Part shown: piece after piece, positions 1 to 7,396 of the stretch | Layout: each line of letters opens with the position of its first letter | Position numbering within the stretch: position 1 is the stretch's first letter | Assembly (NCBI GenBank): GCA_934647165.1 | Contig: CAKUFA010000003.1 | Span: 62,001-126,000, forward strand | DNA: 64,000 bases | DNA from: an uncultured Clostridia bacterium | Lineage (GTDB): Bacteria; Bacillota; Clostridia; Christensenellales; Aristaeellaceae | Direction of reading: 5' to 3' | Position numbers and translations under genes: made by a program | Notes under the pieces: model-generated | Told to the model about the DNA's origin: nothing | Databases searched by the model: none | Seen by the model: the letters and a program-made list of their open reading frames with translations, nothing else

Positions 1-64
1 TTTCAAAAGGCACGTCCTGATCCTTGTCGTCGGTCAGCACGAGAATGTTTTCATCCTGTTCCAT
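1..64 (-). CDS. DUF1292 family protein, N-terminal fragment
   Basis: Only the first 21 codons lie in the window; the gene runs off the left edge. The start ATG (complement of 62-64) has an AAGGAG ribosome binding site about 6 bases upstream. The visible residues begin MEQDENILVLTDD and continue with an acidic segment, the pattern that opens small DUF1292 (YrzB-like) proteins of Firmicutes, whose function is unknown. It lies 18 bases downstream of the isocitrate dehydrogenase stop on the same strand, so the two may be cotranscribed. The family call rests on 21 residues only. Confidence 0.5.
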   Translation of the reverse strand, partial: MEQDENILVLTDDKDQDVPFE

Positions 65-82
65 GGTTTTCTCCTTTATGTG

Positions 83-1279
83 TCAGTTTAAGCGGCTGGC
101 AATAGCTTCCATAAAAGCGCGGCTGTTGACGGCGGTTGCGTGTCCGTCATAAAGCAACGCCAGATCCTTGGTCATCAAGCCGGATTCAATGGTATTCAAC
201 GTTGCTTCTTCCAGCCGGTCGGCAAAAGCGCATAAGGCAGGCAGCGCATCCAGCTCGCCGCGTTTGCGCAGGGCACCGCTCCACGCAAAGATGGTCGCAA
301 CCGGATTGGTGCTTGTTTCTTCCCCTTTCAAGTAACGGTAGTAGTGGCGGGTTACGGTGCCATGTGCAGCCTCATATTCGTACTTGCCGTCCGGTGCTAC
401 CAGCACGCTGGTCATCATGGCCAGGGAGCCAAAGGCAGTGGCCACCATGTCGCTCATCACATCACCGTCATAGTTTTTGCACGCCCAGATGAAACCGCCT
501 TTGGAGCGAACCACCCGTGCCACGGCATCGTCTATGAGTGTATAAAAGTAGGTGATGCCGGCTTTTTCAAAGTCCGCTTTGTAGTCGCACTCAAAAATTT
601 TCTGGAAAATGTCCTTAAACCGGTGATCGTACGTTTTGGAAATGGTGTCCTTCGTGGAGAACCACAGATCCTGCTTTACGCTCAATGCATAGCGGAAGCA
701 GGCATGCGCAAAGGAAGCAATGGACGCATCCACGTTGTGCACGGCCTGCAGCACGCCGGAGGATGTGAAATCAAACACCTTGCGGCGGATTTCTGTGCCG
801 TCATCACCTGTGAACACCAGCTCAGCCGTGCCTTTCCCGGGCACAGCGATTTCTACATTGCGGTAGACATCGCCATAGGCGTGGCGGGCAATGGTGATAG
901 GCTTTTCCCATGTGCGCACAGTCGGATGCACGCCGCTGACCAAAATGGGCGCACGGAACACCGTGCCGTCCAGCATGGCGCGAATGGTGCCATTGGGGCT
1001 TTTCCACATTTCATGCAAATGATATTCATCCATGCGCTGGGCGTTGGGCGTAATGGTAGCGCACTTGACGGCCACGCCATACTTCTTGGTGGCCAGGGCG
1101 CTGTCCACCGTTACCTGATCGCGGGTTTCATCCCGGTGCTTCAAGCCCAGGTCATAGTATTCGGTTTTCAGGTCTACGTAAGGCGTTATCAGCAGTTCCT
1201 TAATATCCGCCCACAGCACGCGGGTCATCTCGTCGCCGTCCATTTCCACAAGCGGCGTTTTCATCATAATCTTAGCCAT
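83..1279 (-). CDS. icd: NADP-dependent isocitrate dehydrogenase
   Basis: A 398-residue protein that matches the eukaryotic-like (IDH1/IDH2-type) NADP isocitrate dehydrogenases found in many Clostridia. It would oxidatively decarboxylate isocitrate to 2-oxoglutarate in the cytoplasm, supplying NADPH and a glutamate precursor. Visible landmarks are [10 protein letters not shown] near the N-terminus, the substrate-loop stretch KSPNGTIRA, the metal-binding region around [10 protein letters not shown], and [12 protein letters not shown] near the C-terminal third. Length is normal for the family. The ATG at 1279 is chosen because GGAG lies just upstream; an in-frame extension to 1327 has no ribosome site. 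A good sigma-A promoter lies immediately upstream, and the DUF1292 gene follows closely. Confidence 0.95.
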   Translation of the reverse strand: MAKIMMKTPLVEMDGDEMTRVLWADIKELLITPYVDLKTEYYDLGLKHRDETRDQVTVDSALATKKYGVAVKCATITPNAQRMDEYHLHEMWKSPNGTIRAMLDGTVFRAPILVSGVHPTVRTWEKPITIARHAYGDVYRNVEIAVPGKGTAELVFTGDDGTEIRRKVFDFTSSGVLQAVHNVDASIASFAHACFRYALSVKQDLWFSTKDTISKTYDHRFKDIFQKIFECDYKADFEKAGITYFYTLIDDAVARVVRSKGGFIWACKNYDGDVMSDMVATAFGSLAMMTSVLVAPDGKYEYEAAHGTVTRHYYRYLKGEETSTNPVATIFAWSGALRKRGELDALPALCAFADRLEEATLNTIESGLMTKDLALLYDGHATAVNSRAFMEAIASRLN

Positions 1280-1312
1280 CACTGCTCTCCTTTGCAGTTG
1301 TTGATAGCAAAT

Positions 1313-1341
1313 ATTGTACAAAACCATGTGTCAACTTGCAA
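1313..1341 (-). promoter_or_regulatory. Sigma-A promoter of isocitrate dehydrogenase
   Basis: On the minus strand TTGCAA (1336-1341) and TACAAT (1313-1318) are separated by exactly 17 bases, about 35-60 bases upstream of the icd start. It is divergent from the promoter at 1393. Confidence 0.65.
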
Positions 1342-1392
1342 GGGTGTAAACAGGAAAAGAACAAAAAAAGTTGCTTAATCTAAAAATATACC

Positions 1393-1421
1393 TTGACAGA
1401 TGAAGTAACTTGCTGTAGAAT
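1393..1421 (+). promoter_or_regulatory. Strong sigma-A promoter of the padR leader region
   Basis: TTGACA (1393-1398), 17-base spacer, TAGAAT (1416-1421). Transcription would start near 1428, giving a leader of about 350 bases before the padR start at 1778. That leader holds the duplicated segment and two small ORFs. Confidence 0.75.
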
Positions 1422-1470
1422 GTACATCGTGATCGAAAGCAGCAATCCTGTGAAGAAAGGAAGAGATCGC

Positions 1471-1635
1471 ATGTTAGAGTTTTTACCGTTGTTTCGCCAG
1501 AAAGAATGGCAGGGTAAACTGATAAAAGACGCGTATGCGCGGCTTGGAAGCGGCAGGAATACAAGGGGCAGCGAGGGCGCTGTGCTCTTGGCAGATGTTC
1601 TTGGAGAGTGCGAGGATGCAATTATCCTGCGCTGA
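1471..1635 (+). CDS. Possible leader ORF or decayed padR fragment (54 aa)
   Basis: ATG at 1471 is preceded by AAGGAAG. The 54 residues begin MLEFLPLFRQKEWQGK and end VLLADVLGECEDAIILR. The C-terminal 17 residues align with the N-terminus of the padR product encoded 200 bases downstream, and the FRQKEWQG segment recurs as LRQREWQG in the next small ORF. It may be a translated upstream ORF, or a relic left by the duplication. No independent function is recognised. Confidence 0.3.
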   Translation: MLEFLPLFRQKEWQGKLIKDAYARLGSGRNTRGSEGAVLLADVLGECEDAIILR

Positions 1636-1683
1636 GCAGGAAAAAGGAAAAGCGAAATTTTCGACGGAAAGGATGGAGACGCT

Positions 1684-1773
1684 ATGGTGATGCTTCGCCA
1701 AAGAGAATGGCAGGGAGGACGGACAAAGGTGTACGCGCCGCCTAAGTGCGTTGCAGGCATGAAAGGAGTGTGA
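1684..1773 (+). CDS. Possible leader peptide ORF upstream of padR (29 aa)
   Basis: ATG at 1684 has GGAG 6 bases upstream. The 29-residue product begins MVMLRQREWQGG, and its TGA (1771-1773) lies only 4 bases before the padR ATG. The padR ribosome site is inside this ORF, so translating the small ORF could couple to or modulate padR expression. It is the second copy of the LRQREWQG-type segment. Whether it is translated is unknown. Confidence 0.35.
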   Translation: MVMLRQREWQGGRTKVYAPPKCVAGMKGV

Positions 1774-1777
1774 AAGT

Positions 1778-2113
1778 ATGGTATTGTCCGCAGATATTCT
1801 TCGTGGATATACAGATACCATCATTCTGCGTCAACTGTCCGCGGCAGACAGTTATGGGTATCAGATCAACAAGCGGGTGTCAGAAATGAGCGGCGGAACC
1901 TTTGAAATGAAAGAAGCTACGCTTTACACCGCCTTCCGCAGGCTGGAAAACGCCGGATATATTCGTTCCTATTGGGGGGATGAAACCACCGGCGCGCGCC
2001 GCAGATACTACGCGATTACCGATGATGGCCGGGCACGCCTTGCGGACGATTGCGCCGCATGGCAGGAAACACGTAAACTGATTGACGAATTGTTGATGGA
2101 GGTACGGGCATGA
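1778..2113 (+). CDS. PadR family transcriptional regulator
   Basis: A 111-residue winged-helix repressor of the PadR family. The sequence shows the expected order: helix ADILRGYTDTIILRQL, the recognition region (YGYQINKRV and KEATLYTAFRRLENAGYI), the wing with GARRRYYAIT, and a short C-terminal dimerisation helix. The ATG at 1778 follows AAAGGAG with a spacing of 9. The stop overlaps the ATG of the next gene by 4 bases (ATGA), so the two are translationally coupled. PadR regulators paired with DUF4097 or DUF1700-like partners often control envelope-stress or antimicrobial-response genes; the target here is not visible and autoregulation is likely. Confidence 0.9.
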   Translation: MVLSADILRGYTDTIILRQLSAADSYGYQINKRVSEMSGGTFEMKEATLYTAFRRLENAGYIRSYWGDETTGARRRYYAITDDGRARLADDCAAWQETRKLIDELLMEVRA

Positions 2114-3315
2114 ATACGACGGTTGCACGCATTGTGGATTTGCTGTTTGAAAACGTGGCTGAATCGGAAGAAGTGACGGCCCTGCATGACGAAGTGATGA
2201 ATAATTGCCAGGAGCGCTATGACGACCTGCGTTCCCGCGGGCTGGGGGAGGACGAAGCCATCGGAGAAGTGGTGGAAAGCCTGAAGGGGATGGATGAGGT
2301 GGTGCGCCAATATCCCCGCAAGAGCGATGTTCGCGAAAGCGCCCCAAGGAGCGATGCTGCCATGGAAATGGAAGACGATGAGGAGGATGCGCAACCGGGC
2401 TGTGCGTTCCCGTTTGAACAGGTGCGCATGCTGGATGTGAACCTTTCTTCGGACGATGTGGAGCTGGTGCTGTCGCAGGATGATCTGATTCATGTGAACT
2501 GGGAAGATGAAGAGGATGAGATCATCGCGGAACTGGAGGACGATACGCTGCGTGTGTCACGCAGTCAGCAAAATGGAAGCACCCACCGCGGAAAGCACAA
2601 CACCTATGTCCACAGACAGATGGATTGGAATGGTAAACATATCAATCTGGATGATATCGACAAGAACGGCGATTTTTTAAAATCGATTCGTCGGACACTG
2701 GCCAATATGGCCTTCAGTGGACGCATGGTGATGGGCGGAAACTGTGTGACCATCGCTATCCCGCACAATGCCTACTTAAAGGCAACCATTCACACCTCCA
2801 GCGGCGATTTGACGGCGCAGGATATCTATCTCCAGCAGCTACGTTTTGACAGCGCGTCCGGTGATGCAGCGGTGCGTGGCATTCAGGGTCTGGAAAGGCT
2901 GGCAATCAACACGGCCTCCGGTGATGTGGAGGTGGATGATGTCGACACACCGGAACCTATGGTGGTGAAAACTGTCAGCGGCGATATGCATTTGAATTGC
3001 GCTTGCCCGGAGCTGCAATTGAATACCGTGTCCGGCGATGTGGAAGCGGAAGGCGATTTTGAGAAAATCAGTGCAGCCAGCGTCAGCGGGGATTTGCACC
3101 TTGACAGCCGGAACGCGGCGCTGAAGGCAATAACGACCCGCACCACCAGCGGCGATGCAGAGCTTTTGCTTCCGCAGGAGATTGAAAGCGTCAGCGTGCA
3201 GTATTCAACCCGCAGCGGCGATTTCAGCAGCCATGGGATTCGTATGGGCGGCGATGCACCCTGCATCAACTGCACATCGGTCAGCGGAGATATCCGCATT
3301 CGCCGCCGCGACTGA
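2110..3315 (+). CDS. DUF4097 family beta-strand repeat protein with N-terminal helical domain
   Basis: A 401-residue protein with two parts. Residues 1 to about 75 are an acidic helical segment with the feel of DUF1700/HAAS regions found in partners of PadR regulators. From about residue 215 to the end there are nine short units each containing SGD (TSSGDL, ASGDAA, ASGDVE, VSGDMH, VSGDVE, VSGDLH, TSGDAE, RSGDFS, VSGDIR), the signature of the DUF4097 beta-helix-like fold. The middle is acidic and charged. There is no signal peptide and no obvious membrane segment, which is unusual because many relatives are membrane-tethered. It is coupled to padR by a 4-base overlap. Biochemical function is unknown. 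Confidence 0.8.
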   Translation: MNTTVARIVDLLFENVAESEEVTALHDEVMNNCQERYDDLRSRGLGEDEAIGEVVESLKGMDEVVRQYPRKSDVRESAPRSDAAMEMEDDEEDAQPGCAFPFEQVRMLDVNLSSDDVELVLSQDDLIHVNWEDEEDEIIAELEDDTLRVSRSQQNGSTHRGKHNTYVHRQMDWNGKHINLDDIDKNGDFLKSIRRTLANMAFSGRMVMGGNCVTIAIPHNAYLKATIHTSSGDLTAQDIYLQQLRFDSASGDAAVRGIQGLERLAINTASGDVEVDDVDTPEPMVVKTVSGDMHLNCACPELQLNTVSGDVEAEGDFEKISAASVSGDLHLDSRNAALKAITTRTTSGDAELLLPQEIESVSVQYSTRSGDFSSHGIRMGGDAPCINCTSVSGDIRIRRRD

Positions 3316-3345
3316 TTGACAACCCTTGCATTATCCCTTTATAAT
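3316..3345 (+). promoter_or_regulatory. Sigma-A promoter of exonuclease III
   Basis: TTGACA (3316-3321), 18-base spacer, TATAAT (3340-3345), directly after the stop of the DUF4097 gene and directly before a terminator hairpin. Transcription would start at about 3352, inside the 5' arm of that hairpin. Confidence 0.75.
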
Positions 3346-3380
3346 AGACCCGGCAGTTGTGCGGCTGCCGGGTCTATTTT
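3346..3380 (+). terminator. Intrinsic terminator of padR-DUF4097, overlapping the exoA start site
   Basis: An 11-bp perfect stem: AGACCCGGCAG (3346-3356), 8-base loop, CTGCCGGGTCT (3365-3375), then ATTTT. Transcripts from upstream can form the full stem. Transcripts from the embedded exoA promoter would lack about half of the 5' arm. Confidence 0.8.
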
Positions 3381-3398
3381 GCACAAAGGAGTATGCTG

Positions 3399-4154
3399 AT
3401 GAAGCTGATTTCATGGAATGTCAATGGCCTGCGCGCTGTGCTGGAAAAGGGATTTATGGATAGCTTCTGCCAATTGAACGCAGATGTGTTTTGCCTTCAG
3501 GAAACCAAGGTGCAGCCTGGGCAAGTGGCGCTGGATTTGCCGGGCTACCATCAATATTGGAATTACGCAGAAAAGAAAGGCTACTCCGGCACGGCAATTT
3601 TCACACGAAGGGAACCGCTGGCAGTGACTTATGGTCTTGGCCTGGAAGAGCATGACCATGAAGGCCGCGTCATCACCCTGGATATGGGGGATTTTTATTT
3701 GCTGACGGTTTATACACCGAACAGTCAGCGGGAATTGACCCGTCTCGATTACCGCATGCGCTGGGAGGACGATTTCCTGCATTATGTGAAAACGCTGGAA
3801 ACGCGCAAGCCGGTTGTGTTTTGCGGTGATTTGAATGTTGCACATCAGCCTATTGACCTCAAAAATCCGGGCCCGAACCAAAACAATGCGGGTTTCACGC
3901 AGCAGGAGCGTGCGAAAATGACCGCGCTGCTGGATGCAGGCTTTATTGATACCTTCCGTTTCTTCCATCCGCAGGAAACCGGAGCATACAGCTGGTGGTC
4001 CTATATGTTCCATGCGCGGGAGAAAAATGCCGGGTGGCGTATTGACTATTTCCTTGTATCGAACACGCTGCGGGAGCGCATCACCGGTGCGGCCATTCAT
4101 CCGGAAATATTCGGTTCCGATCATTGCCCGGTGGAGCTGGACATGGCAGATTGA
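3399..4154 (+). CDS. exoA: Exodeoxyribonuclease III / AP endonuclease
   Basis: A 251-residue member of the Xth/ExoA family, which incises DNA at abasic sites and trims 3' blocking groups in base excision repair. Family landmarks are present: SWNVNGLRA at the N-terminus, the metal-binding CLQETKVQ, YTPNSQ, the GDLNVAHQPIDLKNP segment, and the terminal SDHCPVEL with the catalytic Asp-His. Length is normal. The ATG at 3399 has AAAGGA at optimal distance; an ATG two codons upstream (3393) is too close to it. It has its own promoter at 3316-3345 and ends at a shared bidirectional terminator. Confidence 0.95.
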   Translation: MKLISWNVNGLRAVLEKGFMDSFCQLNADVFCLQETKVQPGQVALDLPGYHQYWNYAEKKGYSGTAIFTRREPLAVTYGLGLEEHDHEGRVITLDMGDFYLLTVYTPNSQRELTRLDYRMRWEDDFLHYVKTLETRKPVVFCGDLNVAHQPIDLKNPGPNQNNAGFTQQERAKMTALLDAGFIDTFRFFHPQETGAYSWWSYMFHAREKNAGWRIDYFLVSNTLRERITGAAIHPEIFGSDHCPVELDMAD

Positions 4155-4190
4155 TTTGCCTGTGCCGCGTGCTGAAAAATGGCAGAGAAA

Positions 4191-4229
4191 ACAAGAGCGC
4201 AGCCATCCGTTTCGGAGGCTGCGCCTTGT
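4191..4229. terminator. Bidirectional terminator between exoA and kdgK
   Basis: ACAAG-A-GCGCAGCC (4191-4204) pairs with GGCTGCGC-CTTGT (4217-4229) with one bulged A. The minus-strand read is followed by TTGTTTTC, so it most probably ends the kdgK transcript and also serves exoA. Confidence 0.65.
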
Positions 4230-4270
4230 GATATGTGAAGGGATTTCCCTGTAGGTCGGATAGAGGAAGA

Positions 4271-5305
4271 TTACCGCTGCACGCGGCCGGTGCCGGAGCC
4301 CTTCATCAGGCTTTCGACTTCCGCCACGGACACACGGTTGAAGTCGCCGCTGATGGTGTGCTTCAGGCAGGAAGCAGCCACAGCAAACTCCAGCGCCGTC
4401 TTCTCGTCGTCATAGGTGTTCAAGCCATAAATCAGGCCGCCGCCGAAGCTGTCGCCGCCGCCCACGCGATCCACAATGTCGGTGATGGCATACTTGCGGG
4501 AAAGGAAGAAGTCCTTGCCGTTGTACAGGCAGGCGCTCCAGTCATTGTGATTGGCGCTCTTGCTCTCGCGCAGGGTGATGGCAACGCGCTTGATGTTCGG
4601 ATACTTTTCCATGGCCAGCGCGGCAATCTTCTTGTAGTTGTCAACGTTGATCTGGCCTTCTTCCACAGCGGCGGAGGATTCAACGCTCAGGCACAGGGAC
4701 TTCTGGAAATCCTCTTCGTTGGCAATCACGGTGTCAACGTACTTCACCAGCTCGGTCATCACTTCGTCGGCGCGCTTGCCGTACTTCCACAGGTTCTTGC
4801 GGTAGTTCAGGTCGCAGGACACATGCAGACCCATTTCCTTGGCAGCCTTCACAGCTTCCAGGGACAGCTCTGCCGCGCCTTCGCTGATGGCGGGGGTGAT
4901 GCCGGTGAGGTGGAACCAGGTTGCGCCCTCAAAGGCTTTCTTCCAATCGATATCGCCTACCTTGGCATTGCAGATGGCGCTGCCCGCGCGGTCATAAATC
5001 ACCTTGGAGGGACGCTGCACTGCGCCGGTCTCCAGATAATAGATACCCATACGGCCATCCGTGCGCATGATGTTGCTCACGTCCACGCCGAAGCCGCGCA
5101 ATTCACGGATGCACGCTTCGCCGATGTCGTTCTTGGGCAGCACGGACACAAAGGCGGTGTCCATACCATAGTTGGCCAGGGACACGGACACGTTGGCCTC
5201 GCCGCCGCCAAAGGTGGCCTCAAGGCTGGGAGACTGGAAGAACCGCTCGTAAGCGGGGGACTTCAGGCGGAGCATAATTTCACCGAAAGTAACAACCTTA
5301 GCCAT
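4271..5305 (-). CDS. kdgK: 2-dehydro-3-deoxygluconokinase (PfkB family)
   Basis: A 344-residue ribokinase/PfkB-type sugar kinase. The expected reaction is phosphorylation of 2-keto-3-deoxygluconate to KDPG. It opens with VVTFGEIMLRL, has the substrate-lid motif FGGGEANVSVSLA, and carries the PfkB signature RVGGGDSFGGGLIYGL, in which the Asp is the catalytic base. KDG-kinase specificity is inferred from the adjacent KDPG aldolase gene and overall similarity. The ATG at 5305 follows GGAGG with a spacing of 8; the upstream in-frame ATGs lack a ribosome site. It is the last gene of iclR-eda-kdgK, separated from eda by 84 bases that contain a hairpin. Confidence 0.92.
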   Translation of the reverse strand: MAKVVTFGEIMLRLKSPAYERFFQSPSLEATFGGGEANVSVSLANYGMDTAFVSVLPKNDIGEACIRELRGFGVDVSNIMRTDGRMGIYYLETGAVQRPSKVIYDRAGSAICNAKVGDIDWKKAFEGATWFHLTGITPAISEGAAELSLEAVKAAKEMGLHVSCDLNYRKNLWKYGKRADEVMTELVKYVDTVIANEEDFQKSLCLSVESSAAVEEGQINVDNYKKIAALAMEKYPNIKRVAITLRESKSANHNDWSACLYNGKDFFLSRKYAITDIVDRVGGGDSFGGGLIYGLNTYDDEKTALEFAVAASCLKHTISGDFNRVSVAEVESLMKGSGTGRVQR

Positions 5306-5340
5306 GGTAACATCCTCCAATTTAATCATCATGGGAATCC

Positions 5341-5374
5341 GGCAGAAGAAAAGAAATCCTGTTCTTTCTTCTGC
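5341..5374 (-). other. Intercistronic stem-loop between eda and kdgK
   Basis: GGCAGAAGAAAAGAA (5341-5355) pairs almost perfectly with TTCTTTCTTCTGCC (5361-5374), with one bulged base and a 5-base loop. There is no run of T after it on the minus strand, so an mRNA-processing or stability element, or a weak attenuator, is more likely than a full terminator. Confidence 0.45.
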
Positions 5375-5389
5375 CGCGCAAAGCGTTTA

Positions 5390-6346
5390 TTACTTCTGCA
5401 CCAGGTGGAAGGCGAAATCGGCAATGTCATCCTTCAGATAGATGGCAGTCATCTTGCCGTCCTTCATCACAATGCTGTCCTCGGCAAACTCAAAGCCGCG
5501 CTGTTCCAGGTGCCAACGGGCACGCTTGATGTTGTTGCAGGCGATGGCGATGTGGCCGTTCTTGCCGCGGCCGGGGATCTTCATCATCTCAAACGCGGTG
5601 CCGGCGAAGGTGGACTTGTGGCCGTCTTTGATCTCCCAGCCCAGCAGCTTGCAGATGGCTTCAGCGTCCTTCATGGCCTTTTCAGCATTGCCGGAGTTGA
5701 TGCCGACATGCTTGAGCTCGAGACCCAGCATCTTGTTGACAGCCGAACGGGTCAGCGCGGTGATGCGATCCCAATCCTTGGCGGCCACAGCATCGGCGGG
5801 CACCATCCAGCTGCCGCCGCAGCAGAGCACCTTGGGGTTGGCCAGATACTCGAGCATGTTGCTCTCGTTGATGCCGCCGGTGGGCATGAACTTCATGGCG
5901 CCATAGGGAGCGGACATGGCCTTGATGAGCTTCAGACCGCCCAGCGCTTCAGCCGGGAAGAACTTTACGTTGTGCAGCCCGAAGGACAGCGCAACCTCCA
6001 GGTCGGAGGGATTGGCGGTACCGGGGCACACGGGAATGTTGCGGTCGATGCAATATTTCACCACTTCAGGATTCAGGCCGGGGGAAACAATGGCGGCAGC
6101 ACCGGCGGCAACAGCGCGGTCAACCTGCTCGGTGGTCAGCACAGTGCCGGCGCACAGCAGCACGTTGGGCAGCGCTTCATGCACACGGCGGATGGATTCT
6201 TCGGCAGCGGCGGTGCGGAAAGTAATCTCCGCTACCGGCAGACCGCCGTCGCTCAGCGCCTTGCACAGCGGCACAGCGTCCTCAGCGTCGTTGATGGCAA
6301 TCACGGGAACCAGACCGGCCAGAGACAACTTCTCCAGAAAATCCAT
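5390..6346 (-). CDS. eda: KDPG/KHG aldolase with C-terminal VOC (glyoxalase-like) domain
   Basis: A 318-residue two-domain protein. Residues 1 to about 200 are a class I KDPG aldolase: VPVIAI, the catalytic Glu40 in AEITFRT, the Schiff-base Lys118 in NVKFFPAEALGG, and the phosphate-binding PTGGIN. It would cleave KDPG to pyruvate and glyceraldehyde 3-phosphate. Residues about 207-318 form an extra domain (LKHVGINSGN ... FEMMKIPGRGKNGHIAIAC ... RGFEFAE) with the spacing of a VOC/glyoxalase-fold domain. Stand-alone Eda proteins are about 205-215 residues, so the extension adds roughly 105. The role of the VOC part is unknown. The start ATG at 6346 has AAGGA upstream. Confidence 0.92.
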   Translation of the reverse strand: MDFLEKLSLAGLVPVIAINDAEDAVPLCKALSDGGLPVAEITFRTAAAEESIRRVHEALPNVLLCAGTVLTTEQVDRAVAAGAAAIVSPGLNPEVVKYCIDRNIPVCPGTANPSDLEVALSFGLHNVKFFPAEALGGLKLIKAMSAPYGAMKFMPTGGINESNMLEYLANPKVLCCGGSWMVPADAVAAKDWDRITALTRSAVNKMLGLELKHVGINSGNAEKAMKDAEAICKLLGWEIKDGHKSTFAGTAFEMMKIPGRGKNGHIAIACNNIKRARWHLEQRGFEFAEDSIVMKDGKMTAIYLKDDIADFAFHLVQK

Positions 6347-6395
6347 GGTTCAACATCCTTTCTATCATTGGTTCTTCCAACAGACAACTGGTCAT

Positions 6396-7154
6396 CTATA
6401 GCGCGCGTAACACGCGCTCGATGCGGCGTTTGGCTGTCAAAAGCAGCTCGCCGTATCGTTCCTGCACATCGCCGCTCATGCGGAAGGAGGGAACCGAGAT
6501 ACTCAGCGCGTAGGCGGGAGCCGCGTCACGGTCAAGCACCGCAACGCCGACACAGCATACGTTCTCAGTGTTCTCCTCATCTTCCAGTGCCCAGCCGCGG
6601 CGGCGAATTTCCTCCAGCTGGCGTATCAGTGCATCCACATCGGTGATGGTGTTGGGGGTCAGCTTTTCCAGCGGCTCCGCATCCAGCAGCTTCCGCGCGT
6701 CCTTTTCGCCCATGGCGGCAAGAAATGCCTTTCCCATAGCCGTGGCGTGCAGCGGCATCCGAATGCCCACATGGCTTGCCATGCGGATGGAGCGCGTGCT
6801 TTCGATTTTGTCGATATACAGCACTTTTCTTCCGGACAGCACGCCGCAATGCATGGTTTCGTTGCACTCGTGAAAAGCCTTGAGCATATATTGCCGCACA
6901 ACCTGGTTGATGTCCGTTCCCTGCACAACCGCCGCGCCGACCTCAAAGGTTTTCAATGTCAGTTGATAGCGTCCCGTGGGGGAAAGACGCACATACCGCG
7001 TGGTGAGCAGTGTCTGCACCAGATTGTGTGCGCTGGATTTGGGCAGGGACAAAGCCGCGGCAATTTCGTGCAGCTCAAGCCCGTCGGGATGCTCGCTGAG
7101 CAACTCCAGCATGCTCAGTCCACGCTGCAAGGTTCGATTTGCCGCTTCCGCCAT
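6396..7154 (-). CDS. IclR family transcriptional regulator (KdgR-like)
   Basis: A 252-residue regulator with an N-terminal winged helix (TLQRGLSMLELLSEHPDGLEL ... LPKSSAHNLVQTLLTTRYV, residues about 8-60) and the C-terminal IclR effector domain (GRKVLYIDKIES ... HATAMGKAFLA ... SISVPSFRM). The start at 7154 follows GGAGG with a spacing of 6; an upstream in-frame ATG at 7196 has no ribosome site. It heads the iclR-eda-kdgK transcription unit with 49 bases to eda, so it likely represses hexuronate or KDG catabolism and is relieved by a pathway metabolite, as known for KdgR-type IclR proteins. Palindromes lie at its own transcription start. Confidence 0.9.
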   Translation of the reverse strand: MAEAANRTLQRGLSMLELLSEHPDGLELHEIAAALSLPKSSAHNLVQTLLTTRYVRLSPTGRYQLTLKTFEVGAAVVQGTDINQVVRQYMLKAFHECNETMHCGVLSGRKVLYIDKIESTRSIRMASHVGIRMPLHATAMGKAFLAAMGEKDARKLLDAEPLEKLTPNTITDVDALIRQLEEIRRRGWALEDEENTENVCCVGVAVLDRDAAPAYALSISVPSFRMSGDVQERYGELLLTAKRRIERVLRAL

Positions 7155-7166
7155 GTCACTCCTCCG

Positions 7167-7189
7167 TTCATCATTATGAACGCTGTTCA
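7167..7189. promoter_or_regulatory. Candidate IclR operator (two overlapping palindromes)
   Basis: TTCAT-N4-ATGAA (7167-7180) overlaps TGAAC-GCT-GTTCA (7177-7189). Both lie just downstream of the predicted iclR transcription start (about 7194), a position suited to autorepression by the encoded IclR protein. Confidence 0.45.
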
Positions 7190-7200
7190 AATCCACTCCA

Positions 7201-7229
7201 AGGATAACACGTAAGCCCTATCATGTCAA
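7201..7229 (-). promoter_or_regulatory. Sigma-A promoter of iclR-eda-kdgK
   Basis: On the minus strand TTGACA (7224-7229), a 17-base spacer, and TATCCT (7201-7206). The palindromic operator candidate follows directly downstream. Confidence 0.7.
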
Positions 7230-7319
7230 GCCTTTTTCGGAGACTTTTTCAATAAAATGGCGTGTTTTCAATGGGAAAATGACATGCCGTTCAGCCAGCG
7301 GATTCACAAAATCCTCTTT

Positions 7320-7348
7320 TTGACATGGGGAGTCTTTCATGCTATAAT
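7320..7348 (+). promoter_or_regulatory. Sigma-A promoter of the PfkB kinase gene
   Basis: TTGACA (7320-7325), a 17-base spacer, and TATAAT (7343-7348): a near-consensus promoter 49 bases upstream of the GTG start at 7397. Confidence 0.8.
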
Positions 7349-7396
7349 ATTTTACGATTATGCACAACTTTTTGCGCAACGGGGGAGGCATTGCCT

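Larger units (their letters stand above)
1455..1838 (+). repeat. Imperfect tandem duplication upstream of and into padR
   Basis: Two diverged copies about 200-213 bases apart: copy A about 1455-1637 and copy B about 1667-1838. Both contain in order a GAAAGG ribosome site, an ATG, a TCGCCA stretch followed by a segment ending AATGGCAGGG, and a segment of the form GCAGAT(A/G)TTCTT...AT(T/C)(A/C)T(C/T)CTGCG. In copy B the last segment is the first 20 codons of padR (MVLSADILRGYTDTIILRQ). In copy A it encodes VLLADVLGECEDAIILR and then a stop. Offsets drift from 213 to 201 to 199 bases, so small indels have built up. Copy A looks like a decayed partial duplicate of the leader plus the start of padR. 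Confidence 0.7.

Noticed and set aside
4235..6646. Long plus-strand open frame of about 800 codons
   Set aside because: It lies antisense to kdgK and eda, which have full family motifs. The frame stays open because of the GC-rich codon pattern and has no recognisable domain.
7177..7200. GTTCAAATCC resembling a tRNA T-loop
   Set aside because: No acceptor stem, anticodon arm or D-loop can be built around it. It is better explained as part of the iclR operator and leader.
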